Assembly (NCBI GenBank): GCA_965369385.1 | Contig: CBDUQP010000104.1 | Span: 1 to 13,149, forward strand | Reading direction: 5' to 3' | Source of the DNA: CBDUQP01 sp965369385 | GTDB lineage: Bacteria; Planctomycetota; Phycisphaerae; SM23-33 | Length of the DNA: 13,149 bases | Shown here: positions 5,014 through 13,149 of the stretch, piece after piece | How the letters are laid out: each line of letters opens with the position of its first letter | Numbering within the stretch: the stretch's first letter is position 1 | Made by a program: the position numbers and the translations under genes | Notes under the pieces: generated by a model | What the model was told of the DNA's origin: nothing | Seen by the model: only the letters and a program-made list of their open reading frames with translations | Databases searched by the model: none

Positions 5014-7553
5014 CCTTTGCAAACTGGGCCATCCTGATAGTCGGACTGGCAGCGGTCGCAATCCCCATCGCAATCCACCTGCTGAATCGCCGGCAACCGC
5101 CCGTAATAAACTGGGGCGCGATGCAATTTCTAAGCGCCACGCTAACATCCCGAAAACGCAAGCTCATGCTGGAAGATGTCCTGCTGATGTCGGCCAGATG
5201 CGCCCTGATGACCTTGATAGCAGTCACGCTGGGGCGACCGTTCCTGCCCGCAGCGGGGACATTGCCACTGCACTTGGTGGTGGCTGGTATCGTTGGAGCC
5301 ACCATATGCGCCGCTGTCGCGGGTGCGACATGGCAACACGCCAGCGTCAGGTGGGCACTTCTCACCGCGGCGTCTGTCCTGCTGCTTACGGGAATGCTCG
5401 CTGCTGCCTCCGAAGCGGCATCGCAGGATGAACGCTGGTCTACCCCCGATGGCAAGGACGTGGTCATAATCATCGACGCTTCCGGGTCCATGCAAATGTC
5501 TACCCGAGGAAAGACCGCATTCCTGCACGCAATTGACGAAGCCAGGAAGCTGGTGAAGGCTATGAAATCCGGCGATGCGAGCACCATTGTGCTGGCTGCA
5601 TCGCGGCCGAAGCGTATGCTGACCAAACCCACCGCCGACAAGACGGAACTTCGCTCCGCATTACAACAGGCTCGCCCCATCGGCGGAACGATGGACCTCT
5701 GTGCTGCGATTTCCGACGCAGCCGACTCGCTCGCCAGAGGACGCAACCCGGACAAACGCATAGTGATTATCACCGATGGGCAGAAAGGCCCGTGGAGCGA
5801 GCAAGACAGCCAGCAATGGCGCAACGCATCCGCCGCGTTCAGTTCTTTCCCACGCCCGCCGCGGATCATCTTTCGCACGCTGCTAACAAACGATGATCTG
5901 GAAACATTCTCGAACGTCGCGGTGTCCACAATTGACTGCCCACCGGCAGCCGCCGTGCGAGGCAGACGCGGGCCGATCAATGTGGAGCTGGCAAACACAG
6001 GATTGCGAACTGTAGCTCCAGTGCTGGTTCGCCTTGAAATAGATGCTAAGCACTCCTACACGCAACGCTCCGACACACTGCGCGGGGGTTCTAAGAGCAC
6101 GATAACCTTTCATCATACATTCAAATCCGCAGGGACGCACGTGCTGACGGCAAGCATTATTGACGCCGACAACCGCCTGGCAGCAGACCCCATAGCGATG
6201 CAATTCAAGGAGTCCATCACCACCGATAACGCCGCCAGCCGCATACTCTCGGTAGCGGGACAAATCAACGTCCTGATCGTCAGCGGGCAATCCAGGAGCG
6301 GTGCGGCGTTCATTCGCTCGGCGATGAACCCTCTCGCCGGACACGGTAAACAAGCCCAAAAGCTCGTAATCCAGCCGGCTGTGGTCAGCCTGGCAGACTT
6401 CCTTGAGCTGGACGACCTGTCGCCATACGAAATGATAGTGCTCGCCGACGTCCCGCAACTATCTCGCAAATCAGCAAAGACACTGCGAAACTTCGTCAGG
6501 GACGGAGGAGCAATGCTGATAACTCCCGGCAGCCACACCAGGCCGGGATTCTACAATGCGTGGAGCGCCGCCGATGGCACCAAGGTGTTGCCCGCTTCTT
6601 TCGGCAAGTGGCAGGTAACCCCGCAATCACCCGCAGCCATCGCCGCAGTTCGCACAAGCACGCCATCGGGAACGCTCGCACAAGCACTCGCAGGACTGGA
6701 TGAAACCCAGGCACTGGCGAGATGGAATCTCACCGGCCCGCAGGGAACCGTGTTGGCGAAATTCGAAGACGACTCACCCGCATTGCTTCACGGCAGATTT
6801 TTCGACGGACAAGTCATCCTGTCGGCATTCTCCTTCGACACGACACATTCCGATCTCGCACGCCGGCCCGAGAGCTTCGTTCCCGTTATCCATGAACTCA
6901 CCTACTGGCTGGCAGCCGACAAGCCCACGTTACTTAACATTCCTCCCGGGCAAACATTCGTTTGCAGTTATGCAATCAACCAGGCCACCATCGAGGAGAA
7001 TACCCAGTTGGAGCTTGAAACCTCCACGCCCTCAAATCGCAACAGCAACGCCGTCGCGAAAGTAACAGGCAACCAACTCACCATCACGTTCACCCATACC
7101 GATCAACCTGGCCTGTATCGCATACTGCTCGGAAAGTCCCTCGCAACAATGCTGCCCCCGGACATCCGCTCCGGCGATTCACTCAGCATGTCGGTGACAC
7201 ATGATGTCGCAGAAAGCAAACTGACTCCCGACAACATTGTCAACGATTCCGACATGGAGCTGCTATCCAGAGAGATAGACATTTTCCACGCCGATACCGG
7301 AAAGAACCTGCAAGCAGCAGCCAGCGGAAAGACTCCCGGCCGCGAAGTCGCCATGTATGTAGCCGTGCTGTTGATGGTGCTGGCCGTAGGCGAGATCGCG
7401 CTGGCCAGGTGGGTAGCATCCGCAAGAGGTGCCGGAAAGCAAACGGATGTGAGCTTTGCTCGCGATGCACGAAAAGTGCAACAACTCAGAGACCAGCTAA
7501 TGAACTTCAGTGACACTGTCGACAAGCCACACAAGGAAGACCAGCCACGCTGA
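5010..7553 (+). CDS. BatA-like membrane vWA protein with amidotransferase-like domain
   Basis: 847 residues, start GTG 5010 overlapping the DUF58 stop, with GGGGG about 7 bases upstream. Residues 1-75 match the BatA N-terminal domain: one membrane segment (5-23), then IHLLNRRQPPVINWGAMQFL, then a second segment (57-75). Two more membrane segments follow (84-107 and 113-131). The vWA domain has a full MIDAS: D156, S158, S160 (DASGS), T227 (GGTMDL) and D256 (ITDG). An Ig-like beta region occupies about 300-400. A class I glutamine-amidotransferase-like fold starts at about 419 (INVLIVSG) and includes YEMIVLADVPQL and FVRDGGAMLITPG; no Cys nucleophile elbow is seen, so it is probably not catalytic. 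A last membrane segment (about 781-801) precedes a basic cytoplasmic tail. This is far longer than classical BatA (about 330 residues). Family assignment of the N-terminus and vWA is firm; the function is inferred from neighbours only. Confidence 0.88.
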   Translation: MTFANWAILIVGLAAVAIPIAIHLLNRRQPPVINWGAMQFLSATLTSRKRKLMLEDVLLMSARCALMTLIAVTLGRPFLPAAGTLPLHLVVAGIVGATICAAVAGATWQHASVRWALLTAASVLLLTGMLAAASEAASQDERWSTPDGKDVVIIIDASGSMQMSTRGKTAFLHAIDEARKLVKAMKSGDASTIVLAASRPKRMLTKPTADKTELRSALQQARPIGGTMDLCAAISDAADSLARGRNPDKRIVIITDGQKGPWSEQDSQQWRNASAAFSSFPRPPRIIFRTLLTNDDLETFSNVAVSTIDCPPAAAVRGRRGPINVELANTGLRTVAPVLVRLEIDAKHSYTQRSDTLRGGSKSTITFHHTFKSAGTHVLTASIIDADNRLAADPIAMQFKESITTDNAASRILSVAGQINVLIVSGQSRSGAAFIRSAMNPLAGHGKQAQKLVIQPAVVSLADFLELDDLSPYEMIVLADVPQLSRKSAKTLRNFVRDGGAMLITPGSHTRPGFYNAWSAADGTKVLPASFGKWQVTPQSPAAIAAVRTSTPSGTLAQALAGLDETQALARWNLTGPQGTVLAKFEDDSPALLHGRFFDGQVILSAFSFDTTHSDLARRPESFVPVIHELTYWLAADKPTLLNIPPGQTFVCSYAINQATIEENTQLELETSTPSNRNSNAVAKVTGNQLTITFTHTDQPGLYRILLGKSLATMLPPDIRSGDSLSMSVTHDVAESKLTPDNIVNDSDMELLSREIDIFHADTGKNLQAAASGKTPGREVAMYVAVLLMVLAVGEIALARWVASARGAGKQTDVSFARDARKVQQLRDQLMNFSDTVDKPHKEDQPR

Positions 7554-10500
7554 TGCACGAACCAATACACAATATGTTAGCAGCACCCGCTTCATCGGCA
7601 GTGGTCTTCCTGCTGACGCTCGCGATAGCGGCAGTTTGGGTATTCTCGCACCTGCTAAGAAACGTCAAGCTGCCCTGGCCGCTCATCATTGGCGCAACAG
7701 CCATGCGAATTGCCCTGGGGACCGTAACACTCTGGGCGTGCAGCGGAGTCATTCTGTCAATGGGTTTCGGCTCGGCTAGTGTCTCCTTCGAAACGCCTTG
7801 CCCATTGTGGCTGCTGGCACTGGCCACCGCCATCTGCGTGGAAACGGTATTCCTGCTGTACTCGTTGGAACACAAAGACACCCAAAGCCGTGCGCGTCAC
7901 ACGCTGGTTGCGTTGCGGAGCCTGCTGATAATCTCCATCGCGTTCATCCTGGCGGAGCCCCACCTGAACACCACCGCCGCCAAAAACAGCGATATGGACT
8001 CAATCGCGATCCTTATAGACAACTCCGCCTCGATGCTCATATCGCAAAAGTTCCTTGGTCAGGCGGAAAAACTTCGCCTCGCCGAATCGCTCGACATTAT
8101 CCACCGGCCATATCCCATGGACATCCTGGCCGAAGATCTGCAGACACTTCACACGCACCTGGTTACGACGCAAAAAATAATCCGCATCGCGACAGGAACG
8201 GACATCTCCGCCCAGGGCGAACAGCTTGACCAGCGGCGAGTGTCGGTTGGAAAAATGATGCGAGGAAACGCCGAAAGACTCCGGCTCTACCTCGACAAGA
8301 CATCCACGCCGGACGCCGCATGGGCCCAGTTGCAATTGTCCAACGATGTCACAAACCGACTTCGCGAAGTGAGATCAAGCATATCCACCATTACAAACTT
8401 GCTCGAACGATCCGCCGCAGTGCTTCAATCGCAGGGCAAAGTCGCCAAACAATTCGCAAAGATACGCCAAGACGTGATCAGCGCTCGCAAGTCTGCTGAG
8501 CGAATCCTGACGATCACCCCACAACTTACGATAGACCTGGACGCAGCGTGTTACGCGCATCTGCCCGAGAGTATCCGGAAAAAGATTGACCTGCAATCCG
8601 AAGGCACCCGACTCCGCCAGGGATGGGACGTACTGCTCACCCGCCCGAAACGCAAAACGAAACTCGTTAACGCACCCAGCCTTCTGGAACAACTCGTTAA
8701 GCGATACAAGGTTCACATCTACACCTTTTCCGACAAAGCTACTCGTCTGACCGTATCGCAGTGGGCCCGGACCAAGGCAGATCAAGACGACAATACCGGC
8801 AGCGCAAACAAACTCGCATCCCGCCTGTGGGAACTTACCCAACTGCCCACAAGTCGCCAGAACACCAACATCGCAGCCGCTCTGGACAAGGTTCTCTCCG
8901 ATGCCACGAATGATTCCGAAGATGCAGACGATGCCAATCTGACCGGCGTGATTCTCCTGAGCGACATGCAGCACAATGCCCCCGGCGACCCTCGCGGATC
9001 CGCCGGCCGATACGGAAAACTGAAGATTCCGCTGATTCCGATAGTGTTGGGCGCACGCCAACCGCCGCGTGACGCTTCGGTCTTATCGGTCAAAGCCCCG
9101 CGACAGATATTGCCCGACGACAGCCTTAACGTATCTGTGAAGATGAAATTCGACGGAATGAAGGGCCAGACCGCAACGGTGCAATTGCTGCACAACAAAA
9201 CCGTGGTAGACACCAAATCGATTCCTATAGACTCCGAAGGACGCGTCGAACGCGGTATCGAACTTACCCACACGCCCTTAAGATCCGGCAAGCATGAATA
9301 CCGCGTGCGAATTGAACCCATAGACGGCGAGATACTCTCGGAGAATAACGATTACGATTTCTCCGTAACGGTTCGCGACGATACCATTAAGGTGCTCGTC
9401 ATCGAAAACCGCCCGAGATGGGAGTTCCGCTATCTGAAGAACCTCTTCGCCTCGCGAGATAGCAGCGTGAAGTTGCAGTATGTGCTGATGCGACCGGACC
9501 GGGCGTTCCCCAACTCCCCGCTACCATACCTCGCCGCAACTACCATGGCCCCTGCCGGCAGACTTCGAGCGACCGCCCTACCGCAAACCCAAGCCGACTG
9601 GATGAAATTTGATGTCATCATCCTCGGCGACGTTCCATACGTTACCTCCGCCGGCCAGGTCCCCACCGGGCTCAACAATAACGCACTCCTCATGCTTAAC
9701 GAGTTCGTGACTCGCCGCGGTGGCGCTCTCATCTGCATCGCCGGTCCCGGGCACATGCCCACCGCCTACAGGCACACTTCGCTGGCCGGACTGCTGCCTG
9801 TCGATATCAAACTCACCGAACCATATAACAGGATGACAGGTTTCCAGATAGCGGCCACCACCGATGGCCGCGCTTCGGGCGTAATGTCGCAATCCACAAG
9901 CTTGTCCGCCAGCAGCAGGATATGGAAGTCGATACCCGGCCTATTCTGGCGAACGACGGCAGCGACCGCTCGCAAAGGGGCAACGGTTCTCGCCTATGCC
10001 CGCGAGGCAAACGCTCCGCCCCCACGCGCCGCAAACTTCGCCGATGCAGAAGATTCCCAGGCCCTGCTGAACAGGTTCAACAGGTACACACGCAAGAACT
10101 CGCTTATATCCATTCATTCCAAAGGCATGGGACGTGTCATGTTCATCGGCACTGACAGAACGTGGCGAATGCGATATGGGGTCGGCGACACCTACCATCA
10201 CCGATTCTGGTCGCAGGTCATGCGATGGGCCATCAGCGAACGCCTGGGAGAAGGCACCACTTCCGTCAGAATTGGAGCTGGAAAACCACATTACAAACTT
10301 GACGAAGCAGTCAGCGCGAAAGCCCAAATCAACTGGGGCGGACACAAGCCCAAAATGCCCCCCGATGTTTCGGTACGACTCTTCCGCGATGGCGAGCTGG
10401 TGCTCGAAAAGAAGATGCGACACCTGCTGAGCAGGGAATCTGACCAGAAGGACTACACCACGTTCATCGTTGACCTCGGCCGGGCTGGCGTAGGCGCACT

Positions 10501-10864
10501 GGCTACCGGCGGCAGGCATCGCCTTGAACTGGCTGGCACAGACGTAGCCGAAACACTCAGACAGGAAGGCGCAGCGACGCGGGTCTTCACCCATTTTACC
10601 GTAGACCAGGCCGTCTCCACAGAGCAACTCGACATGTCATGTGACAGGCACCTTGCACGCAACATGGCATCGGCCAGCGGAGGCGAAATGCTGGAACCCT
10701 CGGACGCTCACCGAGCTATCGAGGTGCTCACCCGCAACGACGCCCCCAAACAGAACCGCCAGGCAGTTAAGATACCACTATGGGACTCACCGATCCTGCT
10801 TATACTTATGTTAGGACTGGCAACTTCGGAATGGCTGATGAGGAAACGCGCAAAACTAGTATGA
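7553..10864 (+). CDS. Giant membrane vWA protein with helical insertion and amidotransferase-like domain
   Basis: 1103 residues, ATG 7553 sharing its A with the preceding TGA; AAGGA at 7533-7537 is a distant ribosome-binding site, consistent with coupling. Four hydrophobic segments lie near 14-34, 43-70, 83-104 and 117-134. The vWA MIDAS is complete but split: DNSAS at D156, S158, S160, then T438 (NTNIAAAL) and D471 (LLSDMQ). Between the first motif and the next vWA strand (VHIYTFSD, from 387) lies an extra helical block, roughly 163-362, with coiled-coil character around 250-320. A beta-rich region follows, then an amidotransferase-like fold from about 613 (VLVIENRPRWEFRYLKN) with VIILGDVPYV (from about 687) and FVTRRGGALICIAGPG. 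No nucleophile elbow is evident. One C-terminal membrane segment is at about 1079-1096. It is the larger companion of the preceding gene, sharing its layout. Exact role unknown. Confidence 0.85.
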   Translation: MHEPIHNMLAAPASSAVVFLLTLAIAAVWVFSHLLRNVKLPWPLIIGATAMRIALGTVTLWACSGVILSMGFGSASVSFETPCPLWLLALATAICVETVFLLYSLEHKDTQSRARHTLVALRSLLIISIAFILAEPHLNTTAAKNSDMDSIAILIDNSASMLISQKFLGQAEKLRLAESLDIIHRPYPMDILAEDLQTLHTHLVTTQKIIRIATGTDISAQGEQLDQRRVSVGKMMRGNAERLRLYLDKTSTPDAAWAQLQLSNDVTNRLREVRSSISTITNLLERSAAVLQSQGKVAKQFAKIRQDVISARKSAERILTITPQLTIDLDAACYAHLPESIRKKIDLQSEGTRLRQGWDVLLTRPKRKTKLVNAPSLLEQLVKRYKVHIYTFSDKATRLTVSQWARTKADQDDNTGSANKLASRLWELTQLPTSRQNTNIAAALDKVLSDATNDSEDADDANLTGVILLSDMQHNAPGDPRGSAGRYGKLKIPLIPIVLGARQPPRDASVLSVKAPRQILPDDSLNVSVKMKFDGMKGQTATVQLLHNKTVVDTKSIPIDSEGRVERGIELTHTPLRSGKHEYRVRIEPIDGEILSENNDYDFSVTVRDDTIKVLVIENRPRWEFRYLKNLFASRDSSVKLQYVLMRPDRAFPNSPLPYLAATTMAPAGRLRATALPQTQADWMKFDVIILGDVPYVTSAGQVPTGLNNNALLMLNEFVTRRGGALICIAGPGHMPTAYRHTSLAGLLPVDIKLTEPYNRMTGFQIAATTDGRASGVMSQSTSLSASSRIWKSIPGLFWRTTAATARKGATVLAYAREANAPPPRAANFADAEDSQALLNRFNRYTRKNSLISIHSKGMGRVMFIGTDRTWRMRYGVGDTYHHRFWSQVMRWAISERLGEGTTSVRIGAGKPHYKLDEAVSAKAQINWGGHKPKMPPDVSVRLFRDGELVLEKKMRHLLSRESDQKDYTTFIVDLGRAGVGALATGGRHRLELAGTDVAETLRQEGAATRVFTHFTVDQAVSTEQLDMSCDRHLARNMASASGGEMLEPSDAHRAIEVLTRNDAPKQNRQAVKIPLWDSPILLILMLGLATSEWLMRKRAKLV

Positions 10865-13149
10865 TCCGGAACGATTCACAATCCGAAACGCCGAAACGCT
10901 CAGCCCAACAAAGCGCTGACGACAAACGCGTTATCGCAATGCTCCGCCACGTTAGCGATCACAGGCGATGGATTGCAATGCTGCGAGGCCTGCTCCTGGC
11001 ATGTGCGATGTTCGGTGCAGTCTGCCTCACAGCCATCGCAGCCGACGTGATTATAACGCTACCACGCCTGGCACGTTGGGCATTCTTCTGCGCAGCGATT
11101 GTAGTTATGGGCTCAACGGCGATATGGCTCGTGGCTGCGGTATTTAGAAGGCGGTCCACCTTCGCAGCCGCCCGTATGCTGGACTCAAACCATCCGGAAT
11201 TCCAGGAACGCCTCAGTTCCGCCATCGAACTGATGACAAGCGATGACCGGACCGAACTCAAGGGCTCACCCGACCTGATAGCCTCGCTCGCCAACCAAGC
11301 CGCCCATGACGCATCCGGTCTGTCAAAATGGCGGGAACTGCCCCTGAAACCGCTCCTGCTGCCGGCTTTGGCTCTGGCGTGCGTTGCGATCATAGTGGTC
11401 ACGATCCTCATGGTCTGGCCGGCGGAGACATGCAATCTCATCTGCCGCGCCGCTGCGCCCTGGGCAAATATCGCACGCTTCGATGCCGACACCCTCGTCC
11501 TTACCCCGGGCAGAAACGCCAGCGTCCCCTTCGGCGAAAGGCTAACCATCGCGGTATCACTCGCAAAAGGTGAGATATCGCAAGCTACCTTGAATACAAC
11601 CGACAAAACCGGCAGCCGCTCGTATGACATGGCAGCCAATCTGCTGACGACCCCGCCCGAGCACACCTATACCACCGAGCCGATCCGCAGCGATTTCACA
11701 TACAATATCACCGCCGATGGCGTAACCAGCAGAGACTTCACCGTCTCGATTGTCACCCCGCCTGCCCCGTCCAAAATCAACATAAGCTACCAACTCGTCG
11801 ACTACCTGAAGAGTCAGCACGATCAGTTCCCACCGATCACACTCGATGCAGACACCCAGGGGGATATCGTCGCACCAGAAGGCTCAGTGGCACACGTTAG
11901 CGTGCAAAGCAACAGCCCCGCCTACTCAGCCGCCTTCCTTATCAACGAAAAGCAGGTGGCGGCAGGAAAACCAGATGATTCGCGAAAACTGTGGGCTTTC
12001 GAAATACCTGTGACAGACCAGCACCGCGGCAAATGGGCTGTCGTCCTTTCCGCCAAGTGCGAAAGGTTCACGCTGAAAAGCCCCGCCTCACCACGAGGTA
12101 ACTTCGGCGCGATAACCGACAAAGCTCCCCTTGTCAGGATCATCAGCCCGCGGATTTCACATGTGGAGATGAATCGCAACGACAAGCTCGCAATCTCATA
12201 TGAACTCGTAGACGACTACCATATCACCGGCGCGGACCTTGAAGTATCGCTAGACGCGACTCCACGCCCCGCCGCACCGCTGAAACTGCCCGCCGACACT
12301 CCCCTGCAAAGCTTCGTCGGCGCTACCGAACTGGATCTTGCCTCGCTAGACCTGAAAAACGCCACTCGCGTAACAGTGCGAATTGCCACGCAAGACAATA
12401 CGCCCGCGCCGGCCGGGCCCAAGAAGGCGCAATCGAACGCCATCGTCATCATCCTCAAAGATAACACACGCAATCTCGCCGACCGGGCGGCAGAGTCTGA
12501 CTCTAACAAAATTGACGATGCCACGAAGAAGGCTCATGACCATCTCGACAAGGCACAACAGGCCGCAGACCAGGCCGCCAAGACATTCCAAACGCATCGC
12601 AGGATGACCGACTCGGCAAGGAAAGATATCCATGAAGCAATCGACCAACTTGACAATGCCGATGACGCACTGAAGGACCTCGACCGCCAAACCGCCGGCC
12701 GAACTCTCGACGAAGTTGCCAGAGACGCCAACAAGATCCGGCAGGAAGAGATCGGCAATGCACGCAACGACCTCACGCAATCGCTGCTGAGCGATTCGCA
12801 GACTCAACGCACCAAGTCGCTCGACGAAGCCCGCGAGCACATCGGCCAGGCCCGCAAGTCGGCCGCCGACCTCCGCGAGCGTGCAAAACAAATCGCAGAT
12901 GCCGCCAAACAGGCAAGAATGCTTGAGCAGCTCGCAAAACAGCAGAGGGAGCTCGCAAAACAGGCCGAACAGGACGCCAAGCCAAAAGACGCTAACGGAA
13001 AGCCGGCTGACGAAGCGGCCGACAAGACTCAGGACAAAGAAGAAGGTAAGCTCGACGCCGACGCCAAGCAGAAGAAGCTGGCCGATCAACTGGACAAACT
13101 CGCCGATGACGCCAAACAAGACGAACAAGGCAAGTCCGACGAATCTGAC
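10861..13149 (+). CDS. DUF4175-like membrane and coiled-coil protein, C-terminally cut by the window
   Basis: An open frame of 763 codons runs from ATG 10861 to the window end without a stop; I read it line by line. The ATG overlaps the previous TGA (ATGA), with GAGGA at 10840-10844. Hydrophobic segments lie at about 42-60, 73-94 and 163-186; between the second and third is the FAAARMLDSNHPEFQERLSS segment typical of planctomycete DUF4175-like proteins. Residues about 200-540 are beta-rich with two or more Ig-like repeats, one containing ISYELVDDYHITGADLEVSL. From about 540 on the protein becomes a long charged helix with heptad-like repeats (for example LAKQ twice, DNA 13-mer GCTCGCAAAACAG at 12930-12942 and 12951-12963), rich in K, D, E, A and Q. 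It would span the membrane and reach into the periplasm. The DUF4175 name rests on architecture and remembered sequence feel; the membership in the operon is firm. Confidence 0.75.
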   Translation, partial: MIRNDSQSETPKRSAQQSADDKRVIAMLRHVSDHRRWIAMLRGLLLACAMFGAVCLTAIAADVIITLPRLARWAFFCAAIVVMGSTAIWLVAAVFRRRSTFAAARMLDSNHPEFQERLSSAIELMTSDDRTELKGSPDLIASLANQAAHDASGLSKWRELPLKPLLLPALALACVAIIVVTILMVWPAETCNLICRAAAPWANIARFDADTLVLTPGRNASVPFGERLTIAVSLAKGEISQATLNTTDKTGSRSYDMAANLLTTPPEHTYTTEPIRSDFTYNITADGVTSRDFTVSIVTPPAPSKINISYQLVDYLKSQHDQFPPITLDADTQGDIVAPEGSVAHVSVQSNSPAYSAAFLINEKQVAAGKPDDSRKLWAFEIPVTDQHRGKWAVVLSAKCERFTLKSPASPRGNFGAITDKAPLVRIISPRISHVEMNRNDKLAISYELVDDYHITGADLEVSLDATPRPAAPLKLPADTPLQSFVGATELDLASLDLKNATRVTVRIATQDNTPAPAGPKKAQSNAIVIILKDNTRNLADRAAESDSNKIDDATKKAHDHLDKAQQAADQAAKTFQTHRRMTDSARKDIHEAIDQLDNADDALKDLDRQTAGRTLDEVARDANKIRQEEIGNARNDLTQSLLSDSQTQRTKSLDEAREHIGQARKSAADLRERAKQIADAAKQARMLEQLAKQQRELAKQAEQDAKPKDANGKPADEAADKTQDKEEGKLDADAKQKKLADQLDKLADDAKQDEQGKSDESD

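Noticed and set aside
4973..5998. Long minus-strand open frame (341 codons) opposite the DUF58/BatA-like junction
   Set aside because: It lies antisense to a well-supported gene with MIDAS and membrane motifs, has a serine- and arginine-rich composition typical of antisense frames in GC-rich DNA, and shows no recognisable domain.
9941..10627. Minus-strand open frame opposite the 1103-residue vWA gene
   Set aside because: Shadow of a strong coding frame, no motif seen.
10959..11666. Minus-strand open frame opposite the DUF4175-like gene
   Set aside because: The plus-strand frame is open for 763 codons and has coherent membrane and Ig-like segments; this one does not.
12346..13128. Minus-strand open frame rich in L, V, F, G that looks like a membrane protein
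   Set aside because: The hydrophobic look is what the complement of a K/E/D/A/Q-rich coiled coil codes for; the plus strand is the real gene.

Overview
The window looks like a chromosomal segment of a planctomycete, perhaps Phycisphaerae-like. I infer this from three things: a divergent PilM start, an MtaB-type methylthiotransferase beside a family 4 uracil-DNA glycosylase, and above all a MoxR / DUF58 / large von Willebrand A (vWA) protein / DUF4175-like cluster of the kind common in Planctomycetota. The lineage call rests on remembered family resemblance, not on a search. Both ends cut through genes.

Left part (1-2831), housekeeping genes: the first 46 codons of a minus-strand pilM; a 312-base divergent intergenic region with a candidate promoter whose spacer holds a palindrome, plus two leader hairpins; mtaB (tRNA methylthiotransferase, radical SAM); a 182-base gap with a perfect 27-bp inverted repeat that looks like a REP/MITE-type element and could also stop transcription; and a family 4 uracil-DNA glycosylase with an N-terminal extension.

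Right part (2832-13149), one operon: a good sigma-70-like promoter (TTGACG, 17 bases, CATAAT) lies about 28 bases before the start codon of a MoxR AAA+ ATPase. It is followed by a DUF58 protein, an 847-residue BatA-like membrane vWA protein, an 1103-residue membrane vWA protein, and a DUF4175-like membrane/coiled-coil protein that is still open at the window end (763 codons visible, continuous from 10861). From DUF58 onward every stop overlaps the next start (GTGA, TGATG, ATGA), so these four genes are very probably translationally coupled.

By analogy with MoxR-Bat systems, MoxR would act as a cytoplasmic ATP-driven remodeller, DUF58 as its soluble MIDAS-bearing partner, and the two big vWA proteins plus the DUF4175-like protein as a membrane assembly facing the periplasm. 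The target is unknown. The most unusual points are the pair of long vWA proteins that each also carry a glutamine-amidotransferase-like fold, and a roughly 200-residue helical insertion inside the vWA domain of the second. No RNA gene, CRISPR array, phage gene or intact transposase was seen.
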